Source of the DNA: Burkholderiales bacterium
GTDB lineage: Bacteria; Pseudomonadota; Gammaproteobacteria; Burkholderiales; Burkholderiaceae_C
NCBI GenBank assembly: GCA_028868995.1
Contig: JAGWTH010000022.1
Location: 1-60,629, forward strand
Length of the DNA stretch: 60,629 bases
Reading direction: 5' to 3'
Under the pieces are notes generated by a model. That model searched no databases. It was not told where the DNA came from and worked only from the letters and a program-made list of their open reading frames with translations. Position numbers and translations under genes: made by a program. Position 1 is the first letter of the stretch, and the number at the start of each line of letters is the position of its first letter. This document shows positions 7,375 to 16,604 of this stretch, piece by piece.

Positions 7375-7610
7375 CCGTCGCCGGGGCGGCGGCTGGCCGG
7401 TCCCCGTCCGTACCGCCGCAAGCCCCGCCCGGCGGGCCATCTCCCCGCTGGCCGGCGCCGCACCCCGCACAGTTAAAATCCCCGGTTTTGGCCGACGGGC
7501 TCCAAGTCCCTTGCGAAAGGCGCCCGGCGGCTCCACATCACGTTGTTGAACAACAAAAGGACTGCGCCGTCCGGCCGCGCCTCGCCGGCCCGTGACGACG
7601 ACCGCGCCCC
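7375..7610. promoter_or_regulatory. intergenic region upstream of secA
   Basis: This 236-base gap holds a TAAAAT -10-like box (7474-7479) without a clear -35, and a near-perfect 13-base dyad GTTGTT-G-AACAAC (7542-7554) shortly before the secA start. No SecM-like secretion monitor or other small gene is seen, and no U-tract terminator for the upstream peptidase gene. Confidence 0.35.
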
Positions 7611-10394
7611 ATGGCCACCAACCTCCTGACCAAAATCTTCGGTTCCCGCAACGACCGCCTGCTCAAGCAGTACCGGCGGACGGTGGAACAGATCAACGCG
7701 CTCGAAACGAAGCTGGAGCCGCTGTCGGACGAGCAGCTGCGCGGCAGGACGCAGGAGTTCCGCGAGCGGCTGGCCAAGGGCGAGACGCTGAACGCCCTGC
7801 TGCCGGAGGCGTTCGCGGTGGTGCGCGAGGCCTCCAAGCGCGTCATGAAGATGCGCCACTTCGACGTGCAGCTGATCGGCGGCATCGCGCTGCACCAGGG
7901 CAAGATCGCCGAGATGCGCACGGGCGAGGGCAAGACCCTCACCGCGACGCTGCCGGTGTACCTCAACGCGCTGTCGGGCCGCGGCGTGCACGTGGTGACG
8001 GTCAACGACTACCTGGCCAACCGCGACGCGCAGTGGATGGGCCGCCTGTACAACTTCCTGGGCCTGACGGTGGGCGTGAACCTGCCGAACATGCCCAAGG
8101 AGGAGAAGCAGGCCGCCTACGGCGCCGACATCACCTACGGCACCAACAACGAGTACGGCTTCGACTACCTGCGCGACAACATGGTGTACGAGGTGGACGA
8201 CCGCGTGCAGCGGAGCCTGAACTACGCCATCGTCGACGAGGTGGACTCGATCCTGATCGACGAGGCCCGCACGCCCCTGATCATCAGCGGCCAGGCCGAG
8301 GACCATACCGACCTGTACCTGGCGATCAAGTCGGTGGTGCCGCTGCTGGTGAAGCAGGAGGGCGAGGCCGACCCGCGCACGGGCGAGGGCGTCACCAAGC
8401 CGGGCGACTTCACGGTGGACGAGAAGAGCCACCAGGTGTTCCTGACCGAGCAGGGCCACGAGAACGCCGAGCGCATCCTGGCCAACCTGGGCCTGATCCC
8501 CGAGGGCGCGACGCTGTACGACCCGGCGAACATCTCGCTGATGCACCACCTCAACGCGGCGCTGCGGGCCCAGCACCTGTTCCACCGCGACCAGCATTAC
8601 GTGGTGCAGGAAGGCGAGATCATCATCGTCGACGAGTTCACCGGCCGCCTGATGCAGGGCCGCCGCTGGAGCGAGGGCCTGCACCAGGCCGTGGAGGCCA
8701 AGGAAGGCGTGGCCATCCAGCCGGAGAACCAGACACTCGCCTCGATCACCTTCCAGAACTACTTCCGCCTGTACGGCAAGCTCGCCGGCATGACCGGCAC
8801 GGCCGACACCGAGGCCTACGAGTTCCAGGAGATCTACGGGCTGGAGACGGTGGTGATCCCGCCGAACCGCCCCAGCAAGCGCGAGGACCAGCTCGATCGC
8901 GTCTACAAGACCACGCGCGAGAAGTACGAGGCGGCGATCCAGGACATCCGCGAGTGCCACGATCGCGGCCAGCCGGTGCTGGTGGGCACGACCTCGATCG
9001 AGAACTCGGAAATCATCGACGAGCTGCTGAAGAAGGCCGGCCTGCCGCACCAGGTGCTGAACGCCAAGCAGCACGCGCGCGAGGCCGAGATCGTCGCCCA
9101 GGCCGGCCGGCCGAAGATGATCACCATCGCCACCAACATGGCCGGCCGCGGCACGGACATCGTGCTGGGCGGCAACGTCGAGAAGGCGGTCGAGGCGATC
9201 GAGGCCGACGAGACGCTCGATGCCGCCGCGAAGCAGCAGCGCATCGCCGAGATGCGCGCGCAATGGGAGAAGGACCACGAGCTGGTCGTGAAGCTGGGTG
9301 GCTTGCGCATCATCGCCACCGAGCGCCACGAGAGCCGCCGCATCGACAACCAGCTGCGCGGCCGCTCGGGCCGCCAGGGCGACCCCGGCTCCTCGCGCTT
9401 CTACCTGAGCCTGGACGACCCGCTGATGCGCATCTTCGCGGGCGACCGCGTGCGCGCCATCATGGACCGCCTCAAGATGCCCGAGGGCGAGGCCATCGAG
9501 GCGGGCATCGTCACGCGCTCCATCGAGAGCGCGCAGCGCAAGGTCGAGGGCCGCAACTTCGACATCCGCAAGCAGCTGCTGGAGTACGACGACGTCGCCA
9601 ACGACCAGCGCAAGGTGATCTACCAGCAGCGCAACGACATCCTCGACGCCGCCCAGCTCTCGGCGCAGATCGCCTCGCTGCGCGAGGGCTGCTTCACCGA
9701 CCTGGTGCGCCAGTACGTGCCGCAGGAGTCGGTCGAGGAGCAGTGGGACCTGGCCGGCCTGGAGAAGGTCCTGGCCGAGGAATGGGGCATCGACCTGCCG
9801 CTGAAGGCAACGGTCGAGGCCGCCAGCGCCATCACCGACGAGGACATCGTCGAGAAGGTGGTCGCCGCCGCCAACGCGGCCTTCGAGGAAAAGGTCACGC
9901 AGATCGGCGAGGCGAACTTCACCCACTTCGAGCGCATGGTGCTGCTGCAGACCATCGACTCGCACTGGCGCGAGCACCTGGCGGCGCTGGACTACCTGCG
10001 CCAGGGCATCCACCTGCGCGGCTATGCGCAGAAGCAGCCCAAGCAGGAATACAAGCGCGAGGCCTTCGAGCTGTTCGGCCAGATGCTGGACGCGGTGAAG
10101 AACGAGGTCACCCGCGTGCTGATGACGGTCAAGGTCCAGTCCGCCGAGCAGGTGGAGCAGGCTGCCGAGGACCTGGAGGTCCGCGCCGAGCGCATCGCCA
10201 ACGTCACCTACACCGCGCCCACCGAGACGGGCGAGGCGCAGACGACGCTGGACCCGTCGACTGCCGGGCAGCAGCGGCCGGTGGCCGCGGCCGCCATGGC
10301 CCTGGCCGGCGGCCTGCCGCGCGTGGGCCGCAACGACCCCTGCCCTTGCGGCAGCGGCAAGAAGTACAAGCATTGCCACGGCCAGCTGAACTAG
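7611..10394 (+). CDS. secA: preprotein translocase ATPase SecA
   Basis: Motor ATPase that drives unfolded preproteins through SecYEG. 927 residues with all hallmarks: Walker [40 protein letters not shown], the preprotein cross-linking domain, [10 protein letters not shown] and the helicase-like [15 protein letters not shown] motif, and helical scaffold segments. It ends with an intact zinc-binding C-terminus ([16 protein letters not shown]) used for SecB contact. Start ATG 7611 gives the usual [16 protein letters not shown]. In many Burkholderiales argJ follows; here the quorum-sensing locus does. Confidence 0.98.
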   Translation: MATNLLTKIFGSRNDRLLKQYRRTVEQINALETKLEPLSDEQLRGRTQEFRERLAKGETLNALLPEAFAVVREASKRVMKMRHFDVQLIGGIALHQGKIAEMRTGEGKTLTATLPVYLNALSGRGVHVVTVNDYLANRDAQWMGRLYNFLGLTVGVNLPNMPKEEKQAAYGADITYGTNNEYGFDYLRDNMVYEVDDRVQRSLNYAIVDEVDSILIDEARTPLIISGQAEDHTDLYLAIKSVVPLLVKQEGEADPRTGEGVTKPGDFTVDEKSHQVFLTEQGHENAERILANLGLIPEGATLYDPANISLMHHLNAALRAQHLFHRDQHYVVQEGEIIIVDEFTGRLMQGRRWSEGLHQAVEAKEGVAIQPENQTLASITFQNYFRLYGKLAGMTGTADTEAYEFQEIYGLETVVIPPNRPSKREDQLDRVYKTTREKYEAAIQDIRECHDRGQPVLVGTTSIENSEIIDELLKKAGLPHQVLNAKQHAREAEIVAQAGRPKMITIATNMAGRGTDIVLGGNVEKAVEAIEADETLDAAAKQQRIAEMRAQWEKDHELVVKLGGLRIIATERHESRRIDNQLRGRSGRQGDPGSSRFYLSLDDPLMRIFAGDRVRAIMDRLKMPEGEAIEAGIVTRSIESAQRKVEGRNFDIRKQLLEYDDVANDQRKVIYQQRNDILDAAQLSAQIASLREGCFTDLVRQYVPQESVEEQWDLAGLEKVLAEEWGIDLPLKATVEAASAITDEDIVEKVVAAANAAFEEKVTQIGEANFTHFERMVLLQTIDSHWREHLAALDYLRQGIHLRGYAQKQPKQEYKREAFELFGQMLDAVKNEVTRVLMTVKVQSAEQVEQAAEDLEVRAERIANVTYTAPTETGEAQTTLDPSTAGQQRPVAAAAMALAGGLPRVGRNDPCPCGSGKKYKHCHGQLN

Positions 10395-10414
10395 GAGCCC
10401 GGTCGAAGCGACTG

Positions 10415-10462
10415 TTACATCGGCGCAACGAGATGTAAGGCACCCTGTCAGTCCTGACAGGG
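10415..10462. promoter_or_regulatory. two inverted repeats in the cqsA promoter region
   Basis: Dyad 1: TTACATC (10415-10421) and GATGTAA (10432-10438), perfect 7-base arms with a 10-base spacer. Dyad 2: CCCTGTCAG (10443-10451) and CTGACAGGG (10454-10462), perfect 9-base arms with a 2-base spacer. They lie between the secA stop and cqsA. Neither has a U-tract, so they look more like operators (for example for the LuxR-type regulator of this locus) than terminators. Binding is inference. Confidence 0.45.
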
Positions 10463-10524
10463 GTCGGCCTCCACGGTCCAGCCATCTTGTCTTCAATGGA
10501 CGGCTTCTGAATCAGGAGTCGTCC

Positions 10525-11778
10525 ATGGAAGTCGTTGAGAAGCAGTTCACGGATCGTGCCGCCGGTCGGCCGCCGGCGACCGGTCCGGGCCTGTCGCCCC
10601 ACCTGCGCGCGCGCATCGAACGGGATTTCCGCGAGCGCTACGAGAAGGAGTGGGGCAAGCGCTTCGTCACCCACGGCCGGCCGCCCGGGCCCGACGCGGT
10701 CCGCCTGGACGGCAACGACTACCTGGCCATCACGGGCCACCCGGACATCGTCAATGCGCAGATCGGCGCGCTGCGCGACCAGCGCGACTTCGTGGTGCAG
10801 TCCGGCGTGTTCCAGCTCGAGGGCAGCGCCCACGCGCGGCTGGAGGAGGCGCTGGCCGCCTACGTGGGCAAGGAGACCGCGCTGCTGTGCCAGTCCGGCT
10901 ACACGGCCAACCTCGGGCTGATCCAGGTGGTGGCCGATCCCCAGACGCCGGTGTACGTCGACAGCCTCGCGCACATGTCGCTGTGGGAGGGCGTGCGCGC
11001 CGCCGGCGCGCCGGCGCACGCGTTCCGCCACAACGACCCGGAGCACCTGGAGCGCATGGCCGCGCGCCACGGCGCCGGACTGGTGATCGTCGACTCCGTC
11101 TACAGCACGACCGGAGCGCTGTGCCCGCTGGAGGGCATGGTGGAAGCGGCCGAGCGGCACGGCTGCATGATCCTGGTGGACGAGTCCCACTCGCTGGGCA
11201 CCCACGGGCCGGAAGGCCGCGGGCTGTGCGCCGAACTGGGCTTGTCCGATCGCGTGCACTTCATCACCGCCAGCCTCGCCAAGGCTTTCGCCGGCCGGGC
11301 CGGCTTCTTCACCATGCCCGGGGAACTGCGTCCCTACCTGATGTGCCACAGCTACCCGAGCATCTTCAGCTCCTGCCTGCTGCCGCAGGAGGTGGCCGGG
11401 CTGCGCGCGACGCTGGAGGTCGTGCGGCGCAGCGACGCGGCGCGCGCGGCCCTGAAGCGCAACACGACGCGCCTGCGCTCGGCGCTGGCGGCGCTGGGCT
11501 ACCCCATCCAGCACGGAAGCGAGCAGATCCTCTCGCTGGAAGCCGGCCCCGAGGCCGACACGCTGGCCCTGCGCGACGCGCTGGAGGACCGCGGCGTGTT
11601 TGGCGCCGTGTTCTGCGCCCCGGCCACCAGCCGCAACCGCTCGATGGTGCGCCTGACGCTCAACGCCGGCCTCACCGACGCCGAGCTCTCCCACGTCGAG
11701 GCCGTCGCCGCGGAGGTCGCCCCGCTGGTGAAACCCTGGGACTGGGCCATCGGCCGCCGCACCCGCGCGCGCGACTGA
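10525..11778 (+). CDS. cqsA: CqsA-type alpha-hydroxyketone autoinducer synthase
   Basis: PLP-dependent enzyme of the alpha-oxoamine synthase family. CqsA/LqsA condense an acyl-CoA with an amino-acid-derived substrate to make CAI-1/LAI-1-type signals. The 417-residue protein carries CqsA-like signatures rather than KBL/BioF ones: SNDYLA-like LDGNDYLAI (61-69), AHMSLWEG (149-156), VDSVYSTTG (189-197), LVDESHSLGTHGP (217-229, with Asp219 and His222 at the cofactor) and TASLAKAFAGRAG (248-260, PLP lysine Lys253). AGGAG sits seven bases before ATG 10525. It is tail-to-tail with the receiver gene. BioF, Kbl or serine palmitoyltransferase activity is the alternative, but the adjacent CqsS-like kinase argues for signal synthesis. 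Confidence 0.88.
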   Translation: MEVVEKQFTDRAAGRPPATGPGLSPHLRARIERDFRERYEKEWGKRFVTHGRPPGPDAVRLDGNDYLAITGHPDIVNAQIGALRDQRDFVVQSGVFQLEGSAHARLEEALAAYVGKETALLCQSGYTANLGLIQVVADPQTPVYVDSLAHMSLWEGVRAAGAPAHAFRHNDPEHLERMAARHGAGLVIVDSVYSTTGALCPLEGMVEAAERHGCMILVDESHSLGTHGPEGRGLCAELGLSDRVHFITASLAKAFAGRAGFFTMPGELRPYLMCHSYPSIFSSCLLPQEVAGLRATLEVVRRSDAARAALKRNTTRLRSALAALGYPIQHGSEQILSLEAGPEADTLALRDALEDRGVFGAVFCAPATSRNRSMVRLTLNAGLTDAELSHVEAVAAEVAPLVKPWDWAIGRRTRARD

Positions 11779-12756
11779 TCAGTCCTGGACGTGTCTTTTA
11801 GGCTGGCGCGCCAGCCAGCGGCTGTAGCTGTTGTCCGGGTCGGGGCCGTTCGGGGTCTCCACCGGGAACACGGCTCCCAGCAGCCCGCCGGTGTCGCCCA
11901 CGGCGAAGGCGTTGACCAGGGAGATCGGCTGCGTGGACGACAGCGCCTGGCGCAGCTCGATGTCGGCCAGGCGGGTGCCGGCGCGGATCTCCTCCACGTC
12001 GGCCGGGGCGACGCCGGCCACCTCCGCCAGCTCGGCCAGGGCGGACAGCCCCTGCCGGGTCTCCAGTTGCAGCCAGGCGACCTTGCCGTTGGTGTCCATG
12101 CCCAGCACGCCGAAGGGCGCGCCGATCACCACGTGCTCCACCCAGTGCTTCTGGGTGAAGTCGGCCAGCCAGGTGTCGACGCCCGGCGCGCGCAGCAGGC
12201 TGCCCTGTTCCTGCGTGAGCGTGCCGCGCCAGAGCTGCGCATGCCGCGCATGGGAGGTGAACAGCAGGTGTTCCACCGCCTCGCGCAGCCGGCGCGAGAT
12301 GTCCTGCGTCTGCTTGGGGATGAACTGGTCGATCAGGCCGCGGTTGAAGGCCCGCACGGCCACCTGCTCGTCGGCCTGGCCGGTGAGCAGGATGCGCGCG
12401 CCGGGCCAGTCGCCCAGTTCGGCCAGCACCTGCAGGCCGTCCATGCCGGGCATGGAGAAGTCCACCACCACCACCCGCGACAGCGCATAGCGCTCCGTGT
12501 AGCGCGACCAGTAGGCGAGGATCTGCGGGATGAGCGGCTTGCCCTCGCGCCAGAGGCTGATCAGCTGCTGCTGGTTCCAGGCGTCCGCCTCCCAGAACGG
12601 GGGCTCCTGCATCAGGTGGGCGATGCAGTCGGCCGGCCGCAGGAACAGCTTGAGGGGCCAGCTGCGGGGCAGCACCAGGGCCAGCATCTCGAGGTAGTCC
12701 GGGTCGTCGTCGAGGAAGACGACGGTGCCCGGGCGATGGAAGAGGGGGAAGGTCAT
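11779..12756 (-). CDS. response regulator of the CqsA/CqsS locus, no DNA-binding domain seen
   Basis: Probable receiver for the adjacent CqsS-like kinase (compare LqsR/JqsR). Receiver features: acidic cluster FLDDD (14-18), phosphoacceptor Asp99 in VVVVDFSMPGMDG, a conserved-type Thr in ILLTGQADE, and Lys in FIPKQT. The span from the acidic cluster to Asp99 is about 80 residues where about 40 is usual, so a Trp-rich helical insertion (roughly 50-90) interrupts the domain. The C-terminal part (about 160-325) contains a PAS-like stretch (GVLGMDTNGKVAWLQLE) and no helix-turn-helix. 325 residues; stop adjacent to the cqsA stop; start 27 bases after the kinase stop, so one operon. Confidence 0.8.
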   Translation of the reverse strand: MTFPLFHRPGTVVFLDDDPDYLEMLALVLPRSWPLKLFLRPADCIAHLMQEPPFWEADAWNQQQLISLWREGKPLIPQILAYWSRYTERYALSRVVVVDFSMPGMDGLQVLAELGDWPGARILLTGQADEQVAVRAFNRGLIDQFIPKQTQDISRRLREAVEHLLFTSHARHAQLWRGTLTQEQGSLLRAPGVDTWLADFTQKHWVEHVVIGAPFGVLGMDTNGKVAWLQLETRQGLSALAELAEVAGVAPADVEEIRAGTRLADIELRQALSSTQPISLVNAFAVGDTGGLLGAVFPVETPNGPDPDNSYSRWLARQPKRHVQD

Positions 12757-12783
12757 GGTGGGCTGACGGGAAGCTGCATTGTG

Positions 12784-14112
12784 CTACGCCACCGGCAGCT
12801 CGATGGTGAACACCGCACCCTGGTGGGGGGCGGTCTTCACCCGGATCGTCCCGTGGGCGCCGTGCACGACCCGCTGGCAGAACGCCAGGCCCAGGCCGTG
12901 GCCGGTGCCGCGGTCGGTGGAGAAGAAGGGCTGGAAGATCCGCTTGCGCAGGCTCTCTTCCATGCCGACGCCGTTGTCGGTGAAGACGATCCGTCCCCGG
13001 TTGCCGTGCGCGCCGATCTCGATCAGCAGGTCGCCGGGCTGGGGCGAGGAGGAGGCGGACGCGAGCGAGCGCAGCGCGTTCTTGGTCAGGTTGTCGACCA
13101 CCTGGGTGAACATGTCCCGCGATCCGACGAAGCGGAAGTCGCTGTACACCTGCACCACGACGGCCTGCTTCTCGCGCGTGCTGCGGTAGGGATAGGCCTC
13201 CACCGCCCGCCGCACCAGGTCCGCCGCCGAGATCCGCTCGGGCGCGCCGACCGGACGCATCAGGCGGGCGTTGGTGATCTGCATGTCGATCTGGTGGTTC
13301 ATGTTGCGCACCAGCGTGTTCAGGCGCGTGCCGAGCTGCTGCAGGCGCTCGCCGCTCTCGCCCGGGACCTGGGGCGCCTCGTTGCGCACCGCCTCGGCGA
13401 TCAGCTGCATCGTGGCCAGCGGCGTGCGCAGCTCGTGGGCCATGATGCCCATGGTGCCCAGCGTGTAGTTCAGCTGCTCGCGGCGCAGGTTGGACGAGGA
13501 CAGGCCCAGCACCAGGCCCATGAACCAGCAGAAGCCCAGGACGATCGTGTTGGTGGCGGCCAGCTGCAGGCCGATGGGCGGCGCCGGCGGGCCGAGGGCC
13601 TCGAAGCAAAGCCAGGCGACCAGCACCCCGCTGGCCGCGCCCACCGTCGCCAGCCGCCAGTCCGTCAGGTGGTAGTAGATCAGCAGCATGGCGCCCATGC
13701 TGGCCAGCCAGACGGGATTGCCGCTGTTGCAGAAATACATCCAGGAGAAGAACCAGGGCAGGGTGACCCAGAACACGCCCGAGAAGATGATCGCCGCCGC
13801 GCGGGTCGGCGGCGAGGCCGTGACCCCCGGGATCACGAACAGGCTCAGACCGAGCAGCGCCATCAGCATGCGCAGGGCGAGGTTTTCGTAGGGCTGCCGC
13901 AGCCAGAGCGCCCAGATCGCGTAGAACAGCGGGTGGCCCACGAGCGTGGACACGCCCAGCGCGCGGATGCGCCAGCGCGAGGGGTGCAGGATCGGCTCGA
14001 CCAGGGACTGCAGGACCTCGGCGGGGGCCTTCCGGCGCAGATGCATGGTCACGGATTCGAATGCAGCCAGCGGCGGCAGGGAGTAGGCGGCACGCTGCAG
14101 TTCCTCGTTCAT
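12784..14112 (-). CDS. cqsS: CqsS-type membrane sensor histidine kinase
   Basis: Likely receptor for the alpha-hydroxyketone made by the CqsA-like enzyme. The N-terminal half holds about six membrane helices with the CqsS-like stretch GHPLFYAIW, QPYENLALR and LPWFFSWM, which in Vibrio CqsS form the ligand-binding membrane domain. The kinase core has the H box MAHELRTPLATMQ, N box DNLTKNALRSL, G1 FTDNGVGM and G2 GTGHGLGLAF. Vibrio CqsS carries a fused receiver; this 442-residue protein does not, and the receiver is the next gene. ATG 14112 has no obvious ribosome site. It diverges from the LuxR-type gene with 57 bases between. Confidence 0.87.
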   Translation of the reverse strand: MNEELQRAAYSLPPLAAFESVTMHLRRKAPAEVLQSLVEPILHPSRWRIRALGVSTLVGHPLFYAIWALWLRQPYENLALRMLMALLGLSLFVIPGVTASPPTRAAAIIFSGVFWVTLPWFFSWMYFCNSGNPVWLASMGAMLLIYYHLTDWRLATVGAASGVLVAWLCFEALGPPAPPIGLQLAATNTIVLGFCWFMGLVLGLSSSNLRREQLNYTLGTMGIMAHELRTPLATMQLIAEAVRNEAPQVPGESGERLQQLGTRLNTLVRNMNHQIDMQITNARLMRPVGAPERISAADLVRRAVEAYPYRSTREKQAVVVQVYSDFRFVGSRDMFTQVVDNLTKNALRSLASASSSPQPGDLLIEIGAHGNRGRIVFTDNGVGMEESLRKRIFQPFFSTDRGTGHGLGLAFCQRVVHGAHGTIRVKTAPHQGAVFTIELPVA

Positions 14113-14128
14113 GGGGCGTCGTCGGTTG

Positions 14129-14141
14129 GTGATATTGTCAC
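14129..14141. promoter_or_regulatory. short dyad between cqsS and the LuxR-type gene
   Basis: GTGATATTGTCAC (GTGA-N5-TCAC) lies in the 57-base gap that must hold both divergent promoters. It is a candidate operator for one of the locus regulators. The arms are only four bases, so chance is possible. Confidence 0.3.
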
Positions 14142-14169
14142 AGCCCGGCGGTGGTACGGACGATTCGGC

Positions 14170-14838
14170 ATGGGGATCCCTGTTAACTTTGACAGCGTCA
14201 GCCTGGACGGCATCCTCAGTGACTGGGTGGCCGCGCTGCGCGAATTCTCGGTCGAGGCGGTCGTCGTCCTCGGCCCGGACCCGTTCGGCGGCTCGGACGA
14301 CCGCCAGGTGGTGGCCGTCCACCCCCCGCTGGCCGCCGAGGCCGCCGCGGCCCTGGCCGAGAGCCGCGACTTCGGGGCGCGCTGGCGCGACTCGGACGCG
14401 CCGCTGGTGGCCTGGCAGACCATCGCCAAGTCCGACCCCCTGCACGCCAGCCGCTGGCGCACGCTGTGGCTGGCGCATGGCTACCAGACCCTGGTGCGGG
14501 TGGAGTTCCCGCTGCCCGCGGGGCGCGCCTTCGAGTGCTTCATGTTCAGCCCGCGCGAGCTCACCGACCGCGCCGAGGCCGCCCTGATGGCCTGGTCGGC
14601 CCTGAACATCTGGCCGCTGGTCAAGCGCTCCATCGCCACCGCCCGCTCGCGCCTGAGCCCGCGCGAGCGCGAATGCCTGGAGCTGGCCTTCCAGGGCAAG
14701 ACGGCCCGCGAAACCGCGCAGGAACTGCGCTGCAGCGAACGCACGGTGAACTACCACCTGGCCAATGCCATGAGCAAGCTCAAGGTGGACAACAAGATGG
14801 CGGCCATCCAGCGGGCCTGCTGGCTTGGCGCTCTCTGA
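14170..14838 (+). CDS. LuxR-family HTH transcriptional regulator
   Basis: The C-terminal GerE/LuxR domain is clear: LSPRERECLELAFQGKTARETAQELRCSERTVNYHLANAMSKL (split over about residues 160-205). The N-terminal 150 residues have the size of an autoinducer-binding domain, and HGYQTLVRVEFPL resembles the middle of that fold, but I cannot match the invariant ligand-pocket residues. There is no luxI gene nearby, so this would be a LuxR solo. Because the locus receiver lacks a DNA-binding domain, this regulator is a reasonable output of the circuit. 222 residues from ATG 14170; the frame is open further upstream but overlaps cqsS. Confidence 0.82.
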   Translation: MGIPVNFDSVSLDGILSDWVAALREFSVEAVVVLGPDPFGGSDDRQVVAVHPPLAAEAAAALAESRDFGARWRDSDAPLVAWQTIAKSDPLHASRWRTLWLAHGYQTLVRVEFPLPAGRAFECFMFSPRELTDRAEAALMAWSALNIWPLVKRSIATARSRLSPRERECLELAFQGKTARETAQELRCSERTVNYHLANAMSKLKVDNKMAAIQRACWLGAL

Positions 14839-14884
14839 CCCCGCCCCTGTCGCGGCGCGACGGCCGGGTTTACCATTGCGGCCC

Positions 14885-15823
14885 ATGAGCGACACCGACG
14901 ACGATCGCACGGCCTCCCTGATGACGCCGGCCAAGCTGGCGCAGCTGAAGGCGCGCCCGCAGCCTGCCGCCTCGCCGGCGGCGTGGCTGGACCAGCTGGC
15001 CTCCGACGCGGGCAGCGGCCACGTGCGCCGCCTGGTGGAGCTGGGCCAGCAGCTCGAGGCGGCCGTGCGCGGCCGCGAGGGCGATTTCGGGCCCCTCGGC
15101 GTCGCCTGCACGGCCCTGCACGACGCCCTCGGCCAGCTGGACTTCTCCCTGGTGCAGCCCAAGGGCTGGCTGGCGCGTGCCACCGGCAAGGGCAAGGAAG
15201 CGGCCGCCACCTTCGGCAAGCAGCACGACCGCGTGCTGCGGGTCGCCGAGGACCTGGCCGACGACCTGAAGGCGCTGCAGAAGCCGTCGTCGGCGTCAGG
15301 CGGCGCCGACCGGATGGCGCTGGAGATCGAAGCCGAGATGCGCGCCCTGGAGAAGATCATGGACCAGGGGGCCCGCTGGCTGCAGGACATGCGCAACCAG
15401 CTCAAGGCCCGCCAGACCCAGGGCGGCGACGCGGCGGTGCAGCAGCAGATCCGCGAGGACAGCGCGCGCTGCGAACTGCTGGTGGCCCGGCTGAAGCTGC
15501 TGCGCGACGTCAACACGGCTGCGCAGCAGGCCCTGGAGCGCACCCAGGCCGCCGCTGCGCGGCGCGCGAGCGTGCTCGCGGCCCTGGCGCAATGGCTGGA
15601 CGAGGATTGGAAGCCGGCCCGCCAGCGCCTCGAGGCCGTCGCCCGGAAGGTGGAGGACGAAGGGGCCGCCGCCGAGGGCATCGAGCCGTCCCGCCGGGCC
15701 GTCGAGGCCCTGCAGCCCGGGCTGCGCCAGGCCCACCGCGACTGCGGCGCCGTCCAGGCCACGGCGCAGGCCGCCTCGGACGCGCTGGCGGCGATGCAGG
15801 GTCCGCTGCGGGCGGCCGCCTGA
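14885..15823 (+). CDS. uncharacterised helical/coiled-coil protein
   Basis: I do not recognise a family with certainty. The 312-residue protein is Ala/Leu/Gln-rich and almost wholly predicted helical, with long charged stretches ([40 protein letters not shown]). There is one conserved-looking loop, [18 protein letters not shown]. No signal peptide and no membrane helix. The layout is loosely like TelA/KlaA toxic-anion-resistance proteins, a weak suggestion only. It sits 13 bases before coaX and may be co-transcribed with it. Confidence 0.75.
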   Translation: MSDTDDDRTASLMTPAKLAQLKARPQPAASPAAWLDQLASDAGSGHVRRLVELGQQLEAAVRGREGDFGPLGVACTALHDALGQLDFSLVQPKGWLARATGKGKEAAATFGKQHDRVLRVAEDLADDLKALQKPSSASGGADRMALEIEAEMRALEKIMDQGARWLQDMRNQLKARQTQGGDAAVQQQIREDSARCELLVARLKLLRDVNTAAQQALERTQAAAARRASVLAALAQWLDEDWKPARQRLEAVARKVEDEGAAAEGIEPSRRAVEALQPGLRQAHRDCGAVQATAQAASDALAAMQGPLRAAA

Positions 15824-15836
15824 GGCCGCCGGCCCC

Positions 15837-16604
15837 ATGTTCCTCGCCGTCGACATCGGCAACACGCGCCTGAAATGGGCGCTGTACCCGGATGGTGCCG
15901 TGGGGGCCCTCCCGCTCGCCAGCGGCGCCGAATTCCTGGAGAACATCGACAAGCTCGCCGACGGCGAGTGGGCCCGCCTGCCCGAGCCGCAGCGCATGCT
16001 CGGATGCTGCGTGGCCGGCGACGCCATCAAGCGCCGGGTCGAGGAGCAGATGGAGGAGCTGTGGCCCACGCCGGCCCACTGGGTGGTCGCCAGCGCCGCC
16101 GAGGCCGGCGTCGTCAACGGCTACGACCACCCGACCCGCCTGGGCGCCGACCGCTGGGTGGCCATGATCGGGGCGCGCCACCGCATGCGGGCGCTCGGCC
16201 CCGAGCGCCCGATGGTGGTGGTGATGATCGGCACCGCGGTGACGGTGGAGGCGGTGGACGCCTCGGGCCGCTTCCTGGGCGGCTTCATCCTGCCCGGGCA
16301 CGGCATCATGCTGCGCGCCCTGGAAAGCGGCACCGCCGGCCTGCACGTGCCCACCGGCGAGGTGCGCGAGTTCCCCACCAACACCAGCGACGCGCTCACC
16401 AGCGGCGGCACCTTCGCCATCGCCGGGGCGATCGAGCGGATGGTGCAGCACGTGCGCCGCCGCTGCGGCGCCGAACCCGCCTGCTACATGACCGGCGGCG
16501 CCGGCTGGAAGATGGCCCCGCACATGTCGGTGCCCTTCGAGCTGGTGGAAAGCCTGATCTTCGACGGCCTGCTGGTGATCGCGCAGTCGCGCGCCGCTGC
16601 CTAG
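15837..16604 (+). CDS. coaX: type III pantothenate kinase CoaX
   Basis: Phosphorylates pantothenate in the first step of coenzyme A synthesis; ASKHA-fold enzyme needing a monovalent cation. The 255-residue protein has the phosphate-1 motif [13 protein letters not shown] at the start, GADRW (about residue 103), the phosphate-2-like motif [12 protein letters not shown], and [15 protein letters not shown]. Start ATG 15837. Ends in CTAG shared with the convergent DUF2817 gene. Confidence 0.95.
   Translation: MFLAVDIGNTRLKWALYPDGAVGALPLASGAEFLENIDKLADGEWARLPEPQRMLGCCVAGDAIKRRVEEQMEELWPTPAHWVVASAAEAGVVNGYDHPTRLGADRWVAMIGARHRMRALGPERPMVVVMIGTAVTVEAVDASGRFLGGFILPGHGIMLRALESGTAGLHVPTGEVREFPTNTSDALTSGGTFAIAGAIERMVQHVRRRCGAEPACYMTGGAGWKMAPHMSVPFELVESLIFDGLLVIAQSRAAA

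Noticed and set aside
7375..7610. SecM-like arrest peptide upstream of secA
   Set aside because: No short ORF with a signal peptide and arrest motif; the gap holds only a weak -10 box and a dyad.
7473..10496. 1007-codon open frame on the minus strand across secA
   Set aside because: It is the antisense shadow of secA in GC-rich DNA; its translation is low-complexity (His, Val, Leu, Arg, Gln rich) and matches no family, while secA is complete on the plus strand.
10525..11778. Synthase as BioF (KAPA synthase) or Kbl
   Set aside because: Motifs VDSVYSTTG, AHMSLWEG and TASLAKAFAGRAG agree better with CqsA, and the adjacent CqsS-like kinase and receiver have no place in biotin or threonine metabolism.
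11791..14838. 1015-codon plus-strand frame covering the receiver and kinase genes
   Set aside because: Only its last 222 codons (from 14170) are a real gene, the LuxR-type regulator; the rest is antisense to two well-supported minus-strand genes.
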